Numbered from the stretch's first letter, positions 24,010 to 38,830 are shown. The stretch: DNA of 64,000 bases from Callorhinus ursinus (GCF_003265705.1 NW_020313005.1:12668402-12732401), one strand, 5' to 3'. Numbers and translations are program-made. The notes: generated by a model from the letters alone, not told the origin.

Positions 24010-26600
24010 ACAATTTTTTTATTTTGAACTAGAAGTCAAAAATAATAAGCATCCATATTTCTGTCTGTTAATATACAGTGATTTTTAAAAGGAAAGAAAG
24101 CAAATTATGTAGAAGAATAATTTGTACCTGATAAGTTTTTAAAAGTTACATTACCTTAAATGTGTCTCATCAATGATGGGTGATCATGTCTCATTTTTAT
24201 CTACTAATGCATTTTGAATATAAAATATTTTTATTTTGCTTTCAATTTCTTTGATACACTGACTTTTCCTAAGAAGAGGGTTAATATTTTTCATTGATTC
24301 TTAAGTTAAGATTGATATTGGTAAGCAGTTAACTTCCCCTGTTCAAGTATATCTTTCTCACCAGTAAAATTTCTTGTTTTTATTGTTTATGCCTCTAATA
24401 AAATTACATTTAATTTATGCCATTGGGAACTCTGAAGATGGGCCATAAAAACAGTGTCCTCTCTTCCTCCTCCCCCAAGAATATAATGCTTATCTAACTA
24501 AAAATTTGAGGCAAATTAAAGAGCAAGAATGGACAAAGCCATGTGTTTTAGCAACTGGAATTAAAAGAATCTGGAGCTCAGAACATATCCAGTATGGGGA
24601 CCTTCTAAGGTAGGGACCCTCCCTGAGTGACTTAGCAGGTAGCACAGCCGTGAAGCCAGCCTGCCATGGCTATTATATTATGTATTGCTCTACAAGAAGA
24701 AAAGACTTTAGCAAAGGATACTAAAATACCTTTTTTTTTTTCAGTCACAACAAAGTTGTCTAAATCTGTTTTCTCATCTGTAAAATTAGCACATTGCAAC
24801 CTCTTCAGAGGTTTTATTAGCTTTTTAAAGGAATTATCTTTTAATTATTCTACGCCATTTTGGAGGATTTTGTTTATTGTGTTAAAGTAATCATTAATTC
24901 ATATTTCTATTTTAATTTCCACCAAAACCTCTTACCATCATGTGGTAGCTGGTGTTACCAAACTAAGTGATTTAATCTAGCCAACCGCAGAGACTTTATA
25001 TTTTAGCTACTTGTGAAGTGTTACCTGTTTGTTTTGATTTGTTTTCAAATTAACCCATAGACATCAATTACTGTCTGATGGAAACCAGTTTAGGACCTTT
25101 GAATAAATTCTGTCTAAAGCATAATTTTCAGTGATTCTCAACGAGCAAGAGAGGAAAGTTTAAGAGTTCTCCACTTTTTGCCCTTGGAAGGATACAAGTA
25201 CTAGAACTTTCCCAATACAAAGGGAAATTCAAGCTAGGTGAAAACGAACATATTTCCATTTTGAGAATCTGATTTGAGAATTAAGCAGTATTAATGTGTT
25301 AATGTGCTCTATCTTTATATCTCTCATAGAACTACACTTGTGAACCATGTAGATTCCAAACTGAAATAAATGCTTATCTTAGCACTGGCCTAGTTTAGCA
25401 ACTGGCCACTTCTGAAAGTTTCAAGCTTTAAAATGTACAAGTATTTAACACAAGTATCTTTTGGAAGATAGAGTTTGCATAGTTTTTCTTTTTCACCATT
25501 ACACAATGAACTTGTACTTGGAGATTGCACAAGCCTTCATATAGTGGAGTAATGTGTTGGACTCAAAAGAGTCTTTATTAAAAAAAAAAAGTTTCTAGTG
25601 GAAAGAAAAAGAGCCATTAGTCACAAAAGCAAAGCTGAGTTTGCCAACATTTGGGGATCACAGGACAATGACAAATGTTTTCAGTGTAATTTTAATCTTA
25701 ATAGTAATAGTAAATGAATTTGCAATTAATTTATGTTTTAGAGCAGAATGGAGGTTATTCAATTAATATATTTGTTTTTGTAACATTAAAATATCTTTAA
25801 AATACATATATAAAATATTTTCCTTCTTAAAGAAAACCTAATCTTATTCATGCAGTGTCTTATTGAAATATCCTACATCACTGTGGAAATTTTAGATCAC
25901 TACTATCTTTAGTATTGGATGATTATTTAAATAACTTACACCAATGACTTATTTTTCTAGCTTAGAATTGTTTGACATTAACATTTCTTTTTTTTTTTGG
26001 TTAATCGTGTGTTTGGATTCTGTGCACCACATTTAAGTTTGGTTCACTGAAGTGATAGTTGACTGAAGTGATTTGATTGATAGAAATGATTGAAACAAAA
26101 CGAACAATTAAATTGTCATTGTATACAGACAACCAACTGATGGAGACTAAGTTGTGTATTTTATTCACTCAACAAATATTGAGAACTGCTAGATGCCAAG
26201 TTTTCCTTTAGTCACTGATAATTTCTGTCAATTGACTTAGACTTCTGCAGGTTTCTTGATAGGAACATTTTGCTATTTTGAAGCAAGTATGCTGACTTCA
26301 CTTCCATTTTGAGAAAAATTCTAATCAGCTGGATTTTATATTATACATATTTTTGAGTCATAAACTGTAAGGTGATCACATTTCACTATGTATTTTGTTC
26401 TACAGACTAAGCTATTTTTCTTACATATCCATCTTAATATAAAAATGACATTTACTATCACTTCACATTTACACAAACTTATTGAGATAAGTTATTGGTG
26501 TGTGAGTTATGTTTTAAGTACTGTTTTTATTCATTGTTTAGTGGGTGCCTGCTATATGCCAGGACGGTGCTAAGTATGCAAGAGGGAGAAGTGAGAGATG
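24010..26600. other. Intronic stretch, unassigned
   Basis: Mostly unique-looking. 24755-24830 has a faint MIR-like segment (ctgttttctcatctgtaaaa) and 26160-26210 an L2-like motif (actcaacaaatattgagaac). Confidence 0.5.
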
Positions 26601-26609
26601 GGATTGGGT

Positions 26610-27300
26610 CTAAGTGCCTTCTAATGCCATGGCAGAGAGCTTAACCTTTATGCTGAAAGTTATGGACATCGATCAAAGGACCAAAGCAGGCAGGGAACAT
26701 GAGTAGATATATACTTTAAGATCATTCTGAAAACCACAGAGGGTGTTTTAGAGGAGAGCGAGACCAGTGGTTGCTAATAGACCAAGTAGGAAGTTATAGC
26801 AGTAGTCTTCACAAGAAATAAGAAAGGTCTGAAAAAGGAAATGATCATGGAGATTAAAAAAGAGTGTACATATTCAAAAAATAAGAAGGAGACAGAATCT
26901 ATAGAACTTGGTAGCTCACTGTCTATGAAAAATGAGAAGGAAGAGTCAAGAATGAATGCCAATTGTGTTGCTTAATTGAGGGATCAATGGCAGTGAGACC
27001 ATGCATTCTGGTTGGACCAAGACAGTTCCAAGTTAAACTAGGAGTGACAGAGTAATTATTAGTGAAACCCTTTCACTCTCAAAATTGTCCTGGTTTAGAT
27101 AAATTATGTGGCCACCCTAATGAATGATCATGATTTTCATGTCGTCAGGAAAGTAAGAAGAGAAGTGGATTGGTGGTAAAGGAACAGCATTTAAGATAAG
27201 GCTCTCCAAAGAGAAATATTCTGTAAGCAAATAGATTTGTGGTTATGGAGCTAGGAGAGAAACACCAAAGTTGAGATGTAGATTTGAGCACAATCAAATA
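26610..27300. mobile_element. Old long repeat, best of three related fragments
   Basis: gagagcttaacctttatgct, agatcattctgaaaaccac and agttatagcagtagtcttc recur in kind at about 16000-16500 (with tcgagcaactgctctag) and, for a later part of the element, at 53030-53330 (aatccatgatgaccccaag, gtctaatagccattgg). I recognise the pattern but not the family. Confidence 0.42.
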
Positions 27301-27667
27301 GCAATGAAAGTACAGAGATAGCATGTAAAGAATAAGAAGAGAAAAACACTCAGGCTAGAACCTCAAGAAAAACTAAAGTTAAAGAGGAGAGAAATATACA
27401 AAGATTGGGAAGTGGCTCCTGGAGACAGCAAGCTACTAGGAAGAGAGCAAGGAAATCAAGTCAAAGGGACAAAGAGAAAAGAGAATTTCAGGAAAGAAAG
27501 TAGGCAGCAGTGTCAAGTGTAAGTAAAATAAGAACCAATATCTACCATTAAGTTAAGCACTTTGAAAGTAGTTGATGAATTAGGCAAGGGTAAATTCAAT
27601 GGCATGATGGGTGTAATTACCAAATTACAGTAGGTGGAAAGAGGCAAGAAATGATGTATAAAAGGAA

Positions 27668-27900
27668 AGCATGGACTTTGAAGTCAGACAGACCATTTCA
27701 CATCTCCCAAGCTCTTACTGGTCTGTAACTTTGGACAGGTTGCTTAGCTTTAACCTTGCTCACTTTCCATTCATTCATTCAACACTGATTCATCAAATAT
27801 TTATAGAGCACATAATATGTGGCAGGCACTATACTAGGAACCAGTTAGCCATGAACAACTTGTGTCCCTGACATAGAAGAACATGTCTTTTTACAATATA
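27668..27900 (+). mobile_element. MIR-like fragment followed by an old L2-like motif
   Basis: tggactttgaagtcagacag, ctgtaactttggacaggttg and cttagctttaacc fit the MIR head. From 27765, cattcattcattcaacac and atttatagagcacataatat with gtggcaggcactatactagg follow, a very common mammalian repeat motif that I associate with L2 on the opposite strand. Confidence 0.45.
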
Positions 27901-27984
27901 ATATAAGAAGTGCTGTTACAGAAGTATGAGCAGCACATTTTACTCTGATCATAAGCCCCATTAATAATAAAAAAAACCAACTAG

Positions 27985-28190
27985 CATTTATTAAGGTTTT
28001 CTTACATACCAGGGCCTGTCCTTATACGAATTATTTCACTTTATCCATTTAGCATATCATATAAAAACAATGAGAGGAATACTATTTTTAGTTCCAATTT
28101 GCAAATAAAGAAACTAAGGCTTAGGGAGGTTTAGGACTTGTTGAATGTCACCCTAATAAGTGGAATAGTGAGTAGAGTCCAGGCAGACTA
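27985..28190 (-). mobile_element. MIR element, antisense
   Basis: cataccagggcctgtcctta, ttatttcactttatccattt, caaataaagaaactaaggc and caccctaataagtggaatag give a complete antisense MIR order. Confidence 0.62.
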
Positions 28191-28334
28191 ATTTCAAAAT
28201 GAACATTTAAAATTATTATACTGCCTTCCATCATCAATTGCCAGATTGTTTTTATTTTATTCATTATTGTATTCCCCGGATCTACTTAGTTCCTGACACA
28301 CTACAGTTCCTGACAAATATTAATAAATATTTGT

Positions 28335-28465
28335 GAAAGGAAGGTAGAAACAAAGAGAAGGAAAGGGCAGAGCAGGGAAGAAGAAAAGAAGGAAAAGGAA
28401 GGAAGAAAGGGGGAAAAAAGAGAAAGAGGAAGAAAGGAATAAGGAGGAAGGGGAAAGAAAAGAGT
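28335..28465. repeat. Purine tract (GGAA-rich)
   Basis: About 130 bp nearly pure A and G, the mirror-image strand bias of the tract at 20567. Frames across it are artefacts. Confidence 0.92.
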
Positions 28466-28469
28466 CCTA

Positions 28470-30600
28470 TAAGAAGGAATGGAGTGACAGGCTTTGCATA
28501 GGAGTCAGAATTTTTATACATGAGCTGGTTTAAAGTCATTTGTTAAGGTAAGAAAGAGAACAGAAGATAATCTACATCATCTTGCAAATAAGCTCTTTTT
28601 CACTCTCATCTGCTTCTAAGGATAGGCCTCACGCTCTCTAATCCTCTGAAGTTTCTAATCTTTGACCACATGACCAGGAGCCTCAACATTACTGATCACC
28701 ACATTCTGTCTTATATTTTGCTCTAAATGAGCACTAAGCTTACTGACAAGTCTGAACTTCCTCTGACCCCCATGTCTTGCCAATTATACAAGATGTCAAA
28801 TTCTAATGATTATTTTCTCGGGACATCTTGTGGGACTTCTTATCCAGACACGCCAAGTTTTGATAGAAAAGAATCACTTCTGGACAAAATATCACCAGGA
28901 ATACTAAGCAGTAATAAAGAAACAGACCTCTTTCAGCATGATCTCTTCTCATTCTCTCATTTTAAACTTTCTTATGATTGCCACAATTATGAGGGAAGTA
29001 CAAAACTCCCAGCTGCTTTAAAAAGCACCTAACCTTTATTTCAATCATTGCTTCTGGCCTTTCAAACCTTCAATATTCATTGTTTCTTACCTACTCATAG
29101 GTAAATTATGCCAAAAGTCATGAAAACAAAACAACACAAATCAAAAAAATGGTGTTTGGTGTTCAGAAAGTTGTCCTTATTTAACTCACCGATATTACTT
29201 GGGCAAAATATTGGAAGTACATTTTACCTGTGTTCATTTGTTGGAATTATTTGGAAAAATCGTCTACTTACTTTTCATAGTTTTTATAGATATAGGACTA
29301 AACCAACCAGCAATCCTTTCTACCACATGACCTTTTAAATTCCCTGAATGCATTTGTTTTCTATGACTGTTACCTAGATTGTTTTAGCATGTTTTTTTTT
29401 TCAGTATTGGTAGTAATTTGTTTTCATGTAAGCCTAGAATACACAGTTTCAGAGGCCATATAGATACTACATGGCTCTACTTTCATAACCCATATGTGGT
29501 CACCAAGAACCCACGTTCCAAGCAAAAGATCTGTGGAATGTCAGCCCAATACTGGCCACACCTCCAAAACAATGGAAAATTGGTAAGTTCACTTTAGTCC
29601 CTATCCTAAAATCTTGTTTTATTTCAACCTATGTTCCAAAATACTCAATTCTTCATTGTTCTCTTGATTTTGTCTAACATAATACAGCATGTAACCTGGT
29701 CTCTGAATGATTCTTCATTGAACACAAAATCCATGAATATTGAACAGAGAGAGGACTAACACTGATTGAAAGAAAGTTTTTGCTGACTTTTACTGAAGAT
29801 TAGATTTTGTCCCTAAACACCTGGCAAAGGTAATATCTCCGTTTCACTAAGTACTCCTTAATTTGGAATTACAAAGGCATTCTCTAGTGGGTTAGAGCAA
29901 CTGAGGTGAGAGAGTAGGGGAGAAACTGAACAGCAGATGATGTCTGTTAATGCCAAGAAAAAAAAAATGACTTTGAATCATTCTTGGTAAAAATCTTTCT
30001 TATAAATGTCTCTCCCTCTTTTTTTTTTCATTTTTCAAAACTAGTGTGTCTAACTTTATTGCTTAGTATGTATGAGGAAATTCTAATTTGACACCTTATA
30101 TGTAAAGATTGGCAGTCATGAACACATGGATCTCTACCCTGTGTTATTTATTGAGTATATCAGTAGACTTTACCTTCAGAAACTTCTGGATCATTGCTGA
30201 GGTACCTAAAAACTGAGGGGGAAAGGGAAAAAGATAGCTCCCAGCTTTATAAAAACGGTTCATTAAAATAGAAAATAACCACTATAAGATTCAAAGTGGG
30301 CAGGCATTGAAAAGCTGAGATATAAAAGTGACAGCTGCAAGGTTATTTACTGCAGTTAGAAAATAAAATTGCATAAACTTAAGGTGTATAAAAAGTAGCA
30401 AAGAAAGTTCTGCTGTGCTTGCATTTCATTTAGAAAAACATTATCTTTGAGCAACCCTGAGCACTTAGCACTAGACCTAGTTTATAGCTGGTGCTCAATA
30501 AATGTTAGTTGAATCTCAATAGCCTGATTTAAAAATGACTCAAGTTGTTTAAAATTGCTGTGATAGTAACCAGTTTATATAGTCAATATAGTGTAGCATT
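28470..30600. other. Intronic stretch, unassigned
   Basis: The longest frame (28727-29032, 101 codons, plus) has no similarity that I recognise and no splice context, so I treat it as chance. Nothing else named. Confidence 0.5.
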
Positions 30601-30609
30601 ATAAAAATA

Positions 30610-30800
30610 CCCCAGGCCCAGATTTCAATCTCAATCTGATACTAACTGAATAACCATAGACAAGTCATTTTACCTCTTTTGGATTCTTGATTTGTATAAT
30701 AGGCATATAATATCTAATTTGTGATTTAATAGGAGAAAGAAATGAGATTTCAAATGGTAGAATGCTTCTCAGTAAATGTAGATATTATTGTTGATATTCT
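30610..30800 (+). mobile_element. MIR element, sense
   Basis: ctgaataaccatagacaagt, cattttacctcttttggat, gtataataggcatataata and agaatgcttctcagtaaat follow the sense MIR order. Confidence 0.55.
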
Positions 30801-33800
30801 TAATTAGAGAAAGAATTTTTATTTCCCTAATCTTTAAGGTTAAGGAATAAATCATTGTTCTTTATGGTATATATGGGCCAGAAAATGGTATACATTTCTC
30901 CAACAATCAATCCTATTTGATTATCCATTGACTAAAATATCCAATAATATTCTGATTATTTTGTCCATCTTGTTCACTTACGATTTAATAATACATTCTA
31001 AAGGTGATTGGAAACATTTTGACTGCCTTTCCTTCCTCAGGGTCAAATTGGCATGTTGATAGATTTGGCGTAATTGTGTTCTCTCCTGGTTTATTGTCAT
31101 TAGGGTAAACTGAAACACCTTCAGGGCCATCTCAGTATATTCAGTAAACTGAAGCAATGAAATCTTGCATCACTTTCCTGAAGCGGGTTGTTTATATTAG
31201 CACGTATTTACATGCATTGAAGATTCCATTGTGATGGTTTCTATCTTTGAGCAAAATGCAATAGCTATCTTAGTGTACAAAGGAATTTCCCAAATGTGAA
31301 GTAAATGCTGAAGGACTTCAAATAGTTATATAAAGGAATCAAAAGAATTAGACTGAGTTAAAAAAAAAGTTAAATACACAAATTATATTTCATTCTAGAA
31401 AAGATGTGTAGATGAGCCCATGACAGATAATTCTAAGGTGTTTTTTTCATACCAGTAACTATCATCAATATCTGCATATCTATAGCCACCAACTTGATAT
31501 CACACAAAATAGCACCAAGTACATATTATAAAATTGATTTAAATCACATTATTCAATATTTTTAAAACATAAATATTCATTCTATGAATGTTTACATAGG
31601 ATTTTGCCATACCTTCAGTTTAGTTGACAATAAAGCAATGCAAAAATTAAAGTAAAGGATACAAAGCTGTTACAAACCACCAAGGACACTAAAGGATTTG
31701 GAAGTATTTGTAAAATAAATACTTAGATTTTTAAAAAGTGAAACCAAATAGTATGAATGATTTTTAGGTTCCTCTGAAATTACATCTTAGATTTTAAAAT
31801 ATTCTAGGTCAGAAGTACAAAATTTTAAGCAATAGAAATATTTTTTAAACCACATAAGTTAATCATCTATACCAAAGCATTAGCTTTCTCATTTGTTAGC
31901 ATTCTGATTTGGCTAATTTAAGTATTCATTCATCACAGAAAATTATGGCATAAAACAAGTCTCTTTGAATTATATGTTTTGTTCAGGAGGTTATTGGTTC
32001 ATATAATTAGTTCTTTCATGGCAACTCAAGAAATAGAACTGTTATTAGGAAACTTCATTTGAAATACCTTATCACTGTTTCAAAGACATTTTATCACCTG
32101 ATCTGTATGTATCAGTAAATCAAAGCTCATATATTTGTCTTACAACCTCAGCTCACAGAATGTTAAGTCAAGCTAATAAGTAGCATCGATCATACCCCAC
32201 TGGATGAGGTAGTATGTGTTATAGACACTCTCCCTGTAATCCATCCATTATATGGAAATTACAAATTATTCAACCTCCAGGACTGCTCTATATAAATGCT
32301 CTGCAAGAGCCCCACTGTCTCCATTTCTCCAAATGAGTTAGATGGTGGCATTAGGATTGTACCAGTTCATTGTCACCATCTGACAGCAGTCATCGTTCAG
32401 TTGGTGCTGAGCTCTTAATGGTACATTGCATAATGGTATATGTCTTCTTACAGTTGTATCACAAAAAATCCTCCGAGTATAAAACAGGAGCCGTCAAGAT
32501 ACCCCTAAGACAATTCTTTCTCCATTATTTCTCAGGCATTGTGAGATAAGTTAACCACTTAGGGGGTAATACTCATTTTTTTTAAGTCCTTAGTAGCCTA
32601 CTGATTTGCTCAGTTAGTTAAAATATGAAATGACCCTAGATACATGTTTGTCAACTTTTGTTCATTTCCACAACCATGAAACATGTCCCTGGTCTCAATG
32701 GATATCTTGTAGAACGTGTTGTTGGTATGGAAAATCATGAAAGAAAATCTAAATAAATGAGAGTAAGTACAAATGTATACTTCAGAATAAAAAAAAGAAA
32801 GTTTCCTACTTACAGTTTAGCCATAATATCATCAAAGATACCCCTCTCTTAAAGAGAATGGGTTTATAAATGTATTCCCTAATGTGTCATTGGAAATAAT
32901 AATTCCAAATTCACTTCATGGTATATTTGGGAACATAAGCTACAAGGATATCTATAAATTATTCATAAGTGAATAGTGAGAGTGAACAAATTTAAAAGTC
33001 AATGCATTATTTTTTTTTGCATTGCAGAGTTGCAGTGAGTCATACACAATAAACCCAATATTGGATTTATGCAAAGTTTTGCAGAAACATGGCACCTTGC
33101 CTATTTTAGCTCCCCATATGGTATTTTCCTATAGGATTTCTTTAACTCATTTTTTCTTAGAATTTATTTAATATTTAGTTTAATAAATTAATTTCAGGAT
33201 AGTATCTGGGTTGCTTGAGGTTTTTAATAAACAAGGTGATTATTTTTATTTGTTCTTGCAATTTGTACAATAGACCCTCAAATATCTATTTTCCATTTCA
33301 GAAAGATCACCTTCGATGGATGGACAGTATTATTTTTCTATTGGAATATACTCAGTGTGCACAACTTCAACTCATGTAAAACTACATTAAATATTTATGC
33401 CTGCCTAAATACCTGCAATTGTCAGCTAATTTACCTTTCATCTGAATTTTGTGATAATTGAGAAGTGTTTGTATTTTTCTAAAAAGAAGCACAGAATTCT
33501 TTAAACATCTTAAACAAAGTGATATGAAAAGTCTCACATTGGTAATTAAATGCTTCAGCCAAAAATGGCACAAGTCATTTTAGCTCACAACTCACTGGTC
33601 TGAACCAATCACTTAGCCCCAGTTAACCCAAAGAAGACAGAGTTTCAATGACAAACACACATTCACAACTTATACCTACCAGGATAAATTTCATGAAATT
33701 CCAATTTTATAAGACTAGTGTAGAGAAAGGATAGTGTCATTTTGTTTTGTTTTCTTTGTTTTCCTTACAAGTAGAAAAATCACCTACCACTGCCATGGAA

Positions 33801-34015
33801 ACTACACTGACAACTTCAACTAAGCAACTCCAGTACAATAAGACAACATTGGAAAAGTGATTTACTGAATCATTACAATTTACATTTGCTACCAAATGTT
33901 ATTGCAAAGGTTTTGCCATTTTAGTATTAACCGTTGATCATTAACATTTTCAATTATTTAAATAGGTTTTCCCCAATATCTTCCCATAGCCTCTGAGGCT
34001 TCCATTCCACTTTTG
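30800..34015. other. Intronic stretch, unassigned
   Basis: 3.2 kb of AT-rich sequence without recognisable young or old repeats. Chance frames only. Confidence 0.5.
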
Positions 34016-34019
34016 CTCT

Positions 34020-34550
34020 ATGGTTTTCAATGGCTTCTTTCCTTTGACTTTTCTCATGTGTTATCCAGAGTGGCTTCTCATCACACTCGGATAAAATCTA
34101 AATTCATTACCATTGCCCTCAAATCCCTCTTTTATCTGGCACCTACTGACCTTTCCAACATTATCACCCTCCTCTATCCTCTTTTTTCACTTTGCTTCAA
34201 CCACACCAGAATCCTTTCTGTTCCACAAATGTGCCAAACTCATCAACACTTAGGAATTCTGCCACTGAAGTTCTCTGCCTAGAAAACTTGCCCGTAATAT
34301 ATATAAGGCTGGCTGGCTTCTTATCATTTATTTTTCAGCTTCTTATCTAATGTTTTCTCTCTTGCCTCCACCTGATCTTCACCCCACTTTATTTTCTTCA
34401 TTGCATTTATTATTATCTGAAACTATCTCATTCATTTGTTCATTGGCCTTCTTCTCTTCCCTAGAAAGTAATCTTAATCCCTAGGGTCTGGCACACAGTA
34501 AATATTTCCTCAATATTTTTCAGCAAATTATTAAGTGTATGAATAAATTA
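34020..34550 (+). mobile_element. L2 fragment, sense
   Basis: Decayed L2 3' region: ccctcaaatccctcttttat, ctggcacctactgacc, then about 34480-34550 ccctagggtctggcacacag and taaatatttcctcaatat, the L2 end. The open frame at 34013-34282 is a by-product. Confidence 0.55.
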
Positions 34551-34788
34551 CTATCTAATTCTTTTTCCTGAAGTGAATAATTACATTTTTAAAATCAGAT
34601 AAATAGAAAAGGATGGACAGTGTATGAAGTAGTAATTGGATAAACAATAACCATAGGTATTTAATAGTAAATATATTGCCATGTCATACGATATGTCAAT
34701 AAGGCAGACACTGTGAAATAGGAGAAAAAATTATATGGGACTAATGTGATGGGATAGGGTTTTCAGAAGTTTCCCATAGTGGCAATTA

Positions 34789-34802
34789 CAAAACAGTTCT
34801 TT
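34789..34802. repeat. Target-site duplication, poly(A) side of the NUDT7 retrocopy
   Basis: The sequence caaaacagttcttt occurs here and again at 35731-35744, exactly bracketing the retrocopy. On the retrocopy strand the 5' copy begins AAAGAAC after TTC, close to the L1 endonuclease target TT/AAAA. This is the expected mark of L1-mediated retroposition. Confidence 0.92.
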
Positions 34803-35730
<928 letters not shown>

Positions 35731-35744
35731 CAAAACAGTTCTTT
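35731..35744. repeat. Target-site duplication, 5' side of the NUDT7 retrocopy
   Basis: This is the second perfect copy of the 14-mer at 34789-34802. About 80 bp of CpG-rich 5' UTR separates it from the ATG at 35652, so the copy is full length at its 5' end apart from the missing internal exon segment. Confidence 0.92.
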
Positions 35745-36724
35745 GAAGCTTGGCACTCCCATCTCTATAAATACCTTAGCATTTTTTTTCATAATTTCAC
35801 CTATTTTTTGCAACATACACACATACACTCATTTTCATAAGCAATGTTGATTGAAATATTAAAAATCAATTGCAAAGAAGGATTCATATGCTGGATTCTG
35901 GCTACACATAGTATATGGGAAAGAAACTAAATAGGAATGCTAAAGAAAAGGTTTATGTGTCCACTAAAGATTTTACGTCCATGAGACAAATTTTTGAACT
36001 ATCAGTTGAAACATCAGCCAGCTGACAGCCCAGAACCTTATTATCTTGCCTTATTTGCAACTGTAGGGGCCCTAACCTGTGTCCTGGAAGCTTGGCCATG
36101 TATAGTTTGATCTGTTACTTGGGACATGAACTTTCTGGCAACAGCTTTAATTTACTGCAGTAGGTGCATCCCTATATTTATTGAATCTTCCCCTGAATTT
36201 CACATGGACTCCACTTAACTTGTATGGTCACCAATTACCCTTAATTCAATTCCTACCTGAAATCTACCTACTCAATAGGTGGACATAACTTCCTTGATAC
36301 CCATCATGCCAACTTTTAAACTCAGTCACCTCTGTTTCTGGTTATGAGCAAACGTGGAACATAAAGAATTTAATTGAACAATGTTGACTCAGCCCCTATA
36401 AAGTAATGTTTTTCATTTCATATAAGCTTTCAATATTGTTAGCTATATTGCTGTTTGACTGTTATTGATTCCCTAGCATCCAATGACTATTCCTGATCTT
36501 TTTGATACTCTTCAGACTCCAAACTACATCCTCCTACTTCTGCACTTCAGTGTTATCATCAAAATTTATTTCAATTGAAATTAATTGCTTTAAATTGAAA
36601 GGAAAAGTTTTGAGATCTTCCTCCAGATTTTCCCTGTATTCTAACATTATTCTTCCAATTTATCCAAGCATGAAATGCTGGAATAATGTTTCATTTCCAC
36701 TCTTGACTCTTCCCCTATAATATC

Positions 36725-37085
36725 TAATGTGTTGGTCCACCTCCCATTTAAAAACATTTACTGGCTCTCCACTCTTTACATAACAAAGTTCAAACTCATT
36801 GTCCTGGTGTTCAAGGTCTTCCATCAATCTCCTTTTCTCCACTTTTATAGACTTCTGCTACTCTGATCAATCTTAAACTTTCCCTCTCTTTAAAAACACC
36901 TTGAATTTTCCAGCATTTTAGCATATTTGTTTACTTAGCCTCTTTTATCACCAAATAATAATAATAATAAAGTTATCTCTTCCATCTTAAGTACTAGCCC
37001 AGAGGAACTGTCTTCTTGGAGTCTTCACTAAAAAACCCCATCCTTCCAGCCTCAGTATCTAAAGAACTTTCTGTGACCTAGAAAT
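36725..37085 (+). mobile_element. L2-like fragment, sense
   Basis: ctctccactctttacataac, ttcaaactcattgtcctgg and gttcaaggtcttccatcaat, later ttggagtcttcactaaaaaa and atccttccagcctcag, follow the L2 3' region. A short (ATA)n run lies at about 36954-36971. Confidence 0.5.
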
Positions 37086-37359
37086 GTGATGTACATTCCT
37101 AAGTCATTTTGGCTGGAAAATAGCAAGAGCTGCATAAGAACTAGGCCTCATGGTACCCAGTCAGCCTTCATTATTCAAAGCTGTCAAGTTTAGCTTTTTG
37201 GTTTTGTTTTTATGTGGTAACATCTCCAAACCTTTCAGCCTTCTCCTTTTCTTTTTCCTTTTTTTAAAGTCAGTGTAGCAATGAGAAACACACAGAATAT
37301 TTAATTATGGGTTTATAAAATGAGGTTTTTCAATTTTGCTCCAAAAAGCTCTGATTTTC

Positions 37360-37555
37360 TTTCCTTTTTTTAAAGATTTTTTTATTTATTTGAGAGACAG
37401 AGAGTGCACTAACAAGTGGGGGGAGGGTCATTGGGTGAGGGAGAAGCAGACTCTCCAGTGAGCAGGGAGCCCTACATGGGGCTAAATCCCAGGACTTTGA
37501 GATCATCACCTGAGCCAAAGGCAGCTGCTTAGCCCACTGAGCCACCCAGGCACCC
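37360..37555 (-). mobile_element. Can-SINE, antisense
   Basis: Complement of the SINE tail, GA tract, gagcagggagccctacatgg, and the head complement actgagccacccaggcaccc. Flanked by ctgattttc at 37351-37359 and 37556-37564. Confidence 0.92.
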
Positions 37556-37934
37556 CTGATTTTCAATACTTTTTTGAACTTTATTGTCATAGGAATACAT
37601 TGACTAAAATAGTACATCTTTAATAAGCTCCAAGTCTCTATCCAAAAGTGATCATTCCATTATCCTACAGGTAAAATTTTAAATCACTTTAATAATTTCA
37701 TTGCATTGTGTGTTTGCCTATCTGGCTGTTTGCTTCTAGTTGGGCCAGCTGTTCTGTCAGTTTTCCCAATTGACTTGTTTTTTTCCAACTCCAAGTGGTT
37801 TATTTGATAATTAGATATTGTTGAAGATCCTCTTTTCAAGTATTTATGCTAATATAACCAGTCTTTGCATAGGTAAAGAAGTATTCCAGTGTTACTCTTT
37901 CACAAACCAAGGGAGTTTCAGTTATCCTTCATCT

Positions 37935-38420
37935 CTTAGGATGCTTGCAGTTGCAAGTAATATGAAAACTAACTCAAACTGGCTGAAACAGTAAGGAAAT
38001 TTATTGGCTCATGACAGGACGCTAAAGCAGATTTTTAAATTGATTGATCCAGTATCTCAAGTTTTTTTTCCAAAGACTCAGGTTGATTCCATCTCTCCAC
38101 AATGTTGGTTTTACCCTAAAGCTCACGGTAGTCATAGGCTGACTGCCAAGAATAGTATAGGCTAAGTGCTTTCTTGTTGCCATATGACAGGAGAAAGAAC
38201 TAGCATATCTTTACAAGTGTCCATCCCTTCATCTGATTTTGCCAGTCTAGACCATGAACCAGCACCCAACATAAGAAGATTGCCATAATCTGACTGGCTT
38301 AGACCTAGCTTCCTGAACCAATCATGACAGGGGCAGGTGAGATTGCCAAAATAGGCATAAACTAATCAGGGCCACCCATAGAACAGGGGTTAATTCCCTA
38401 CACCACACTGCAACAGGTGG
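37935..38420. mobile_element. Ancient repeat, family not assigned
   Basis: gttgcaagtaatatgaaaac, aactcaaactggctgaaac, aatttattggctcatgacag and later cctgaaccaatcatgacagg match the layout of a known old repeat whose name I cannot give safely. Confidence 0.5.
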
Positions 38421-38624
38421 AGTGAATATTAGGGAGTGAGCCACTTCATTTCTATCATACATTTCTACCTCCAAATTCATTTTCAATCAATAAAAGTTTG
38501 CCTCTGCTCATAATTATTTTTAATGCTCTGAAATTTACATTTTTTATGTCTGTGCTGAATCATGTGAAGCAGTTTTGAGTAGTAATAAATAGGACAGAGT
38601 TAAATCTCTGATACATATGAAATT

Positions 38625-38830
38625 AAGAATCAGAATTGAACCCTAGGTCCATCATTGGGGTGTTGTTGACCTTGAATGAGTCACTTGAACTTTCTGAGAC
38701 TAAGTCTTCTCATTTGTGGAAAGGACGTGTTAATACCTGATTTGCTGTAAAGATTAGAGAGAAAGTTCATAACATTTAGCACAAGGCCTTCTACTTGATA
38801 GGTAGGCATTGAGTCATCATTTCAGGATTT
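38625..38830 (+). mobile_element. MIR element, sense
   Basis: gaccttgaatgagtcacttg, tctgagactaagtcttctc, atttgtggaaaggacgtg and catttagcacaaggccttc follow the sense MIR order. Confidence 0.58.

Noticed and set aside
28282..28539. Phe/Leu/Pro-rich minus-strand frame resembling a membrane protein
   Set aside because: It is the reverse translation of the GGAA-rich purine tract.
28727..29032. 101-codon plus-strand frame as a novel gene
   Set aside because: No recognisable domain, no splice or promoter context, composition typical of chance AT-rich DNA, and length within what is expected in 64 kb.
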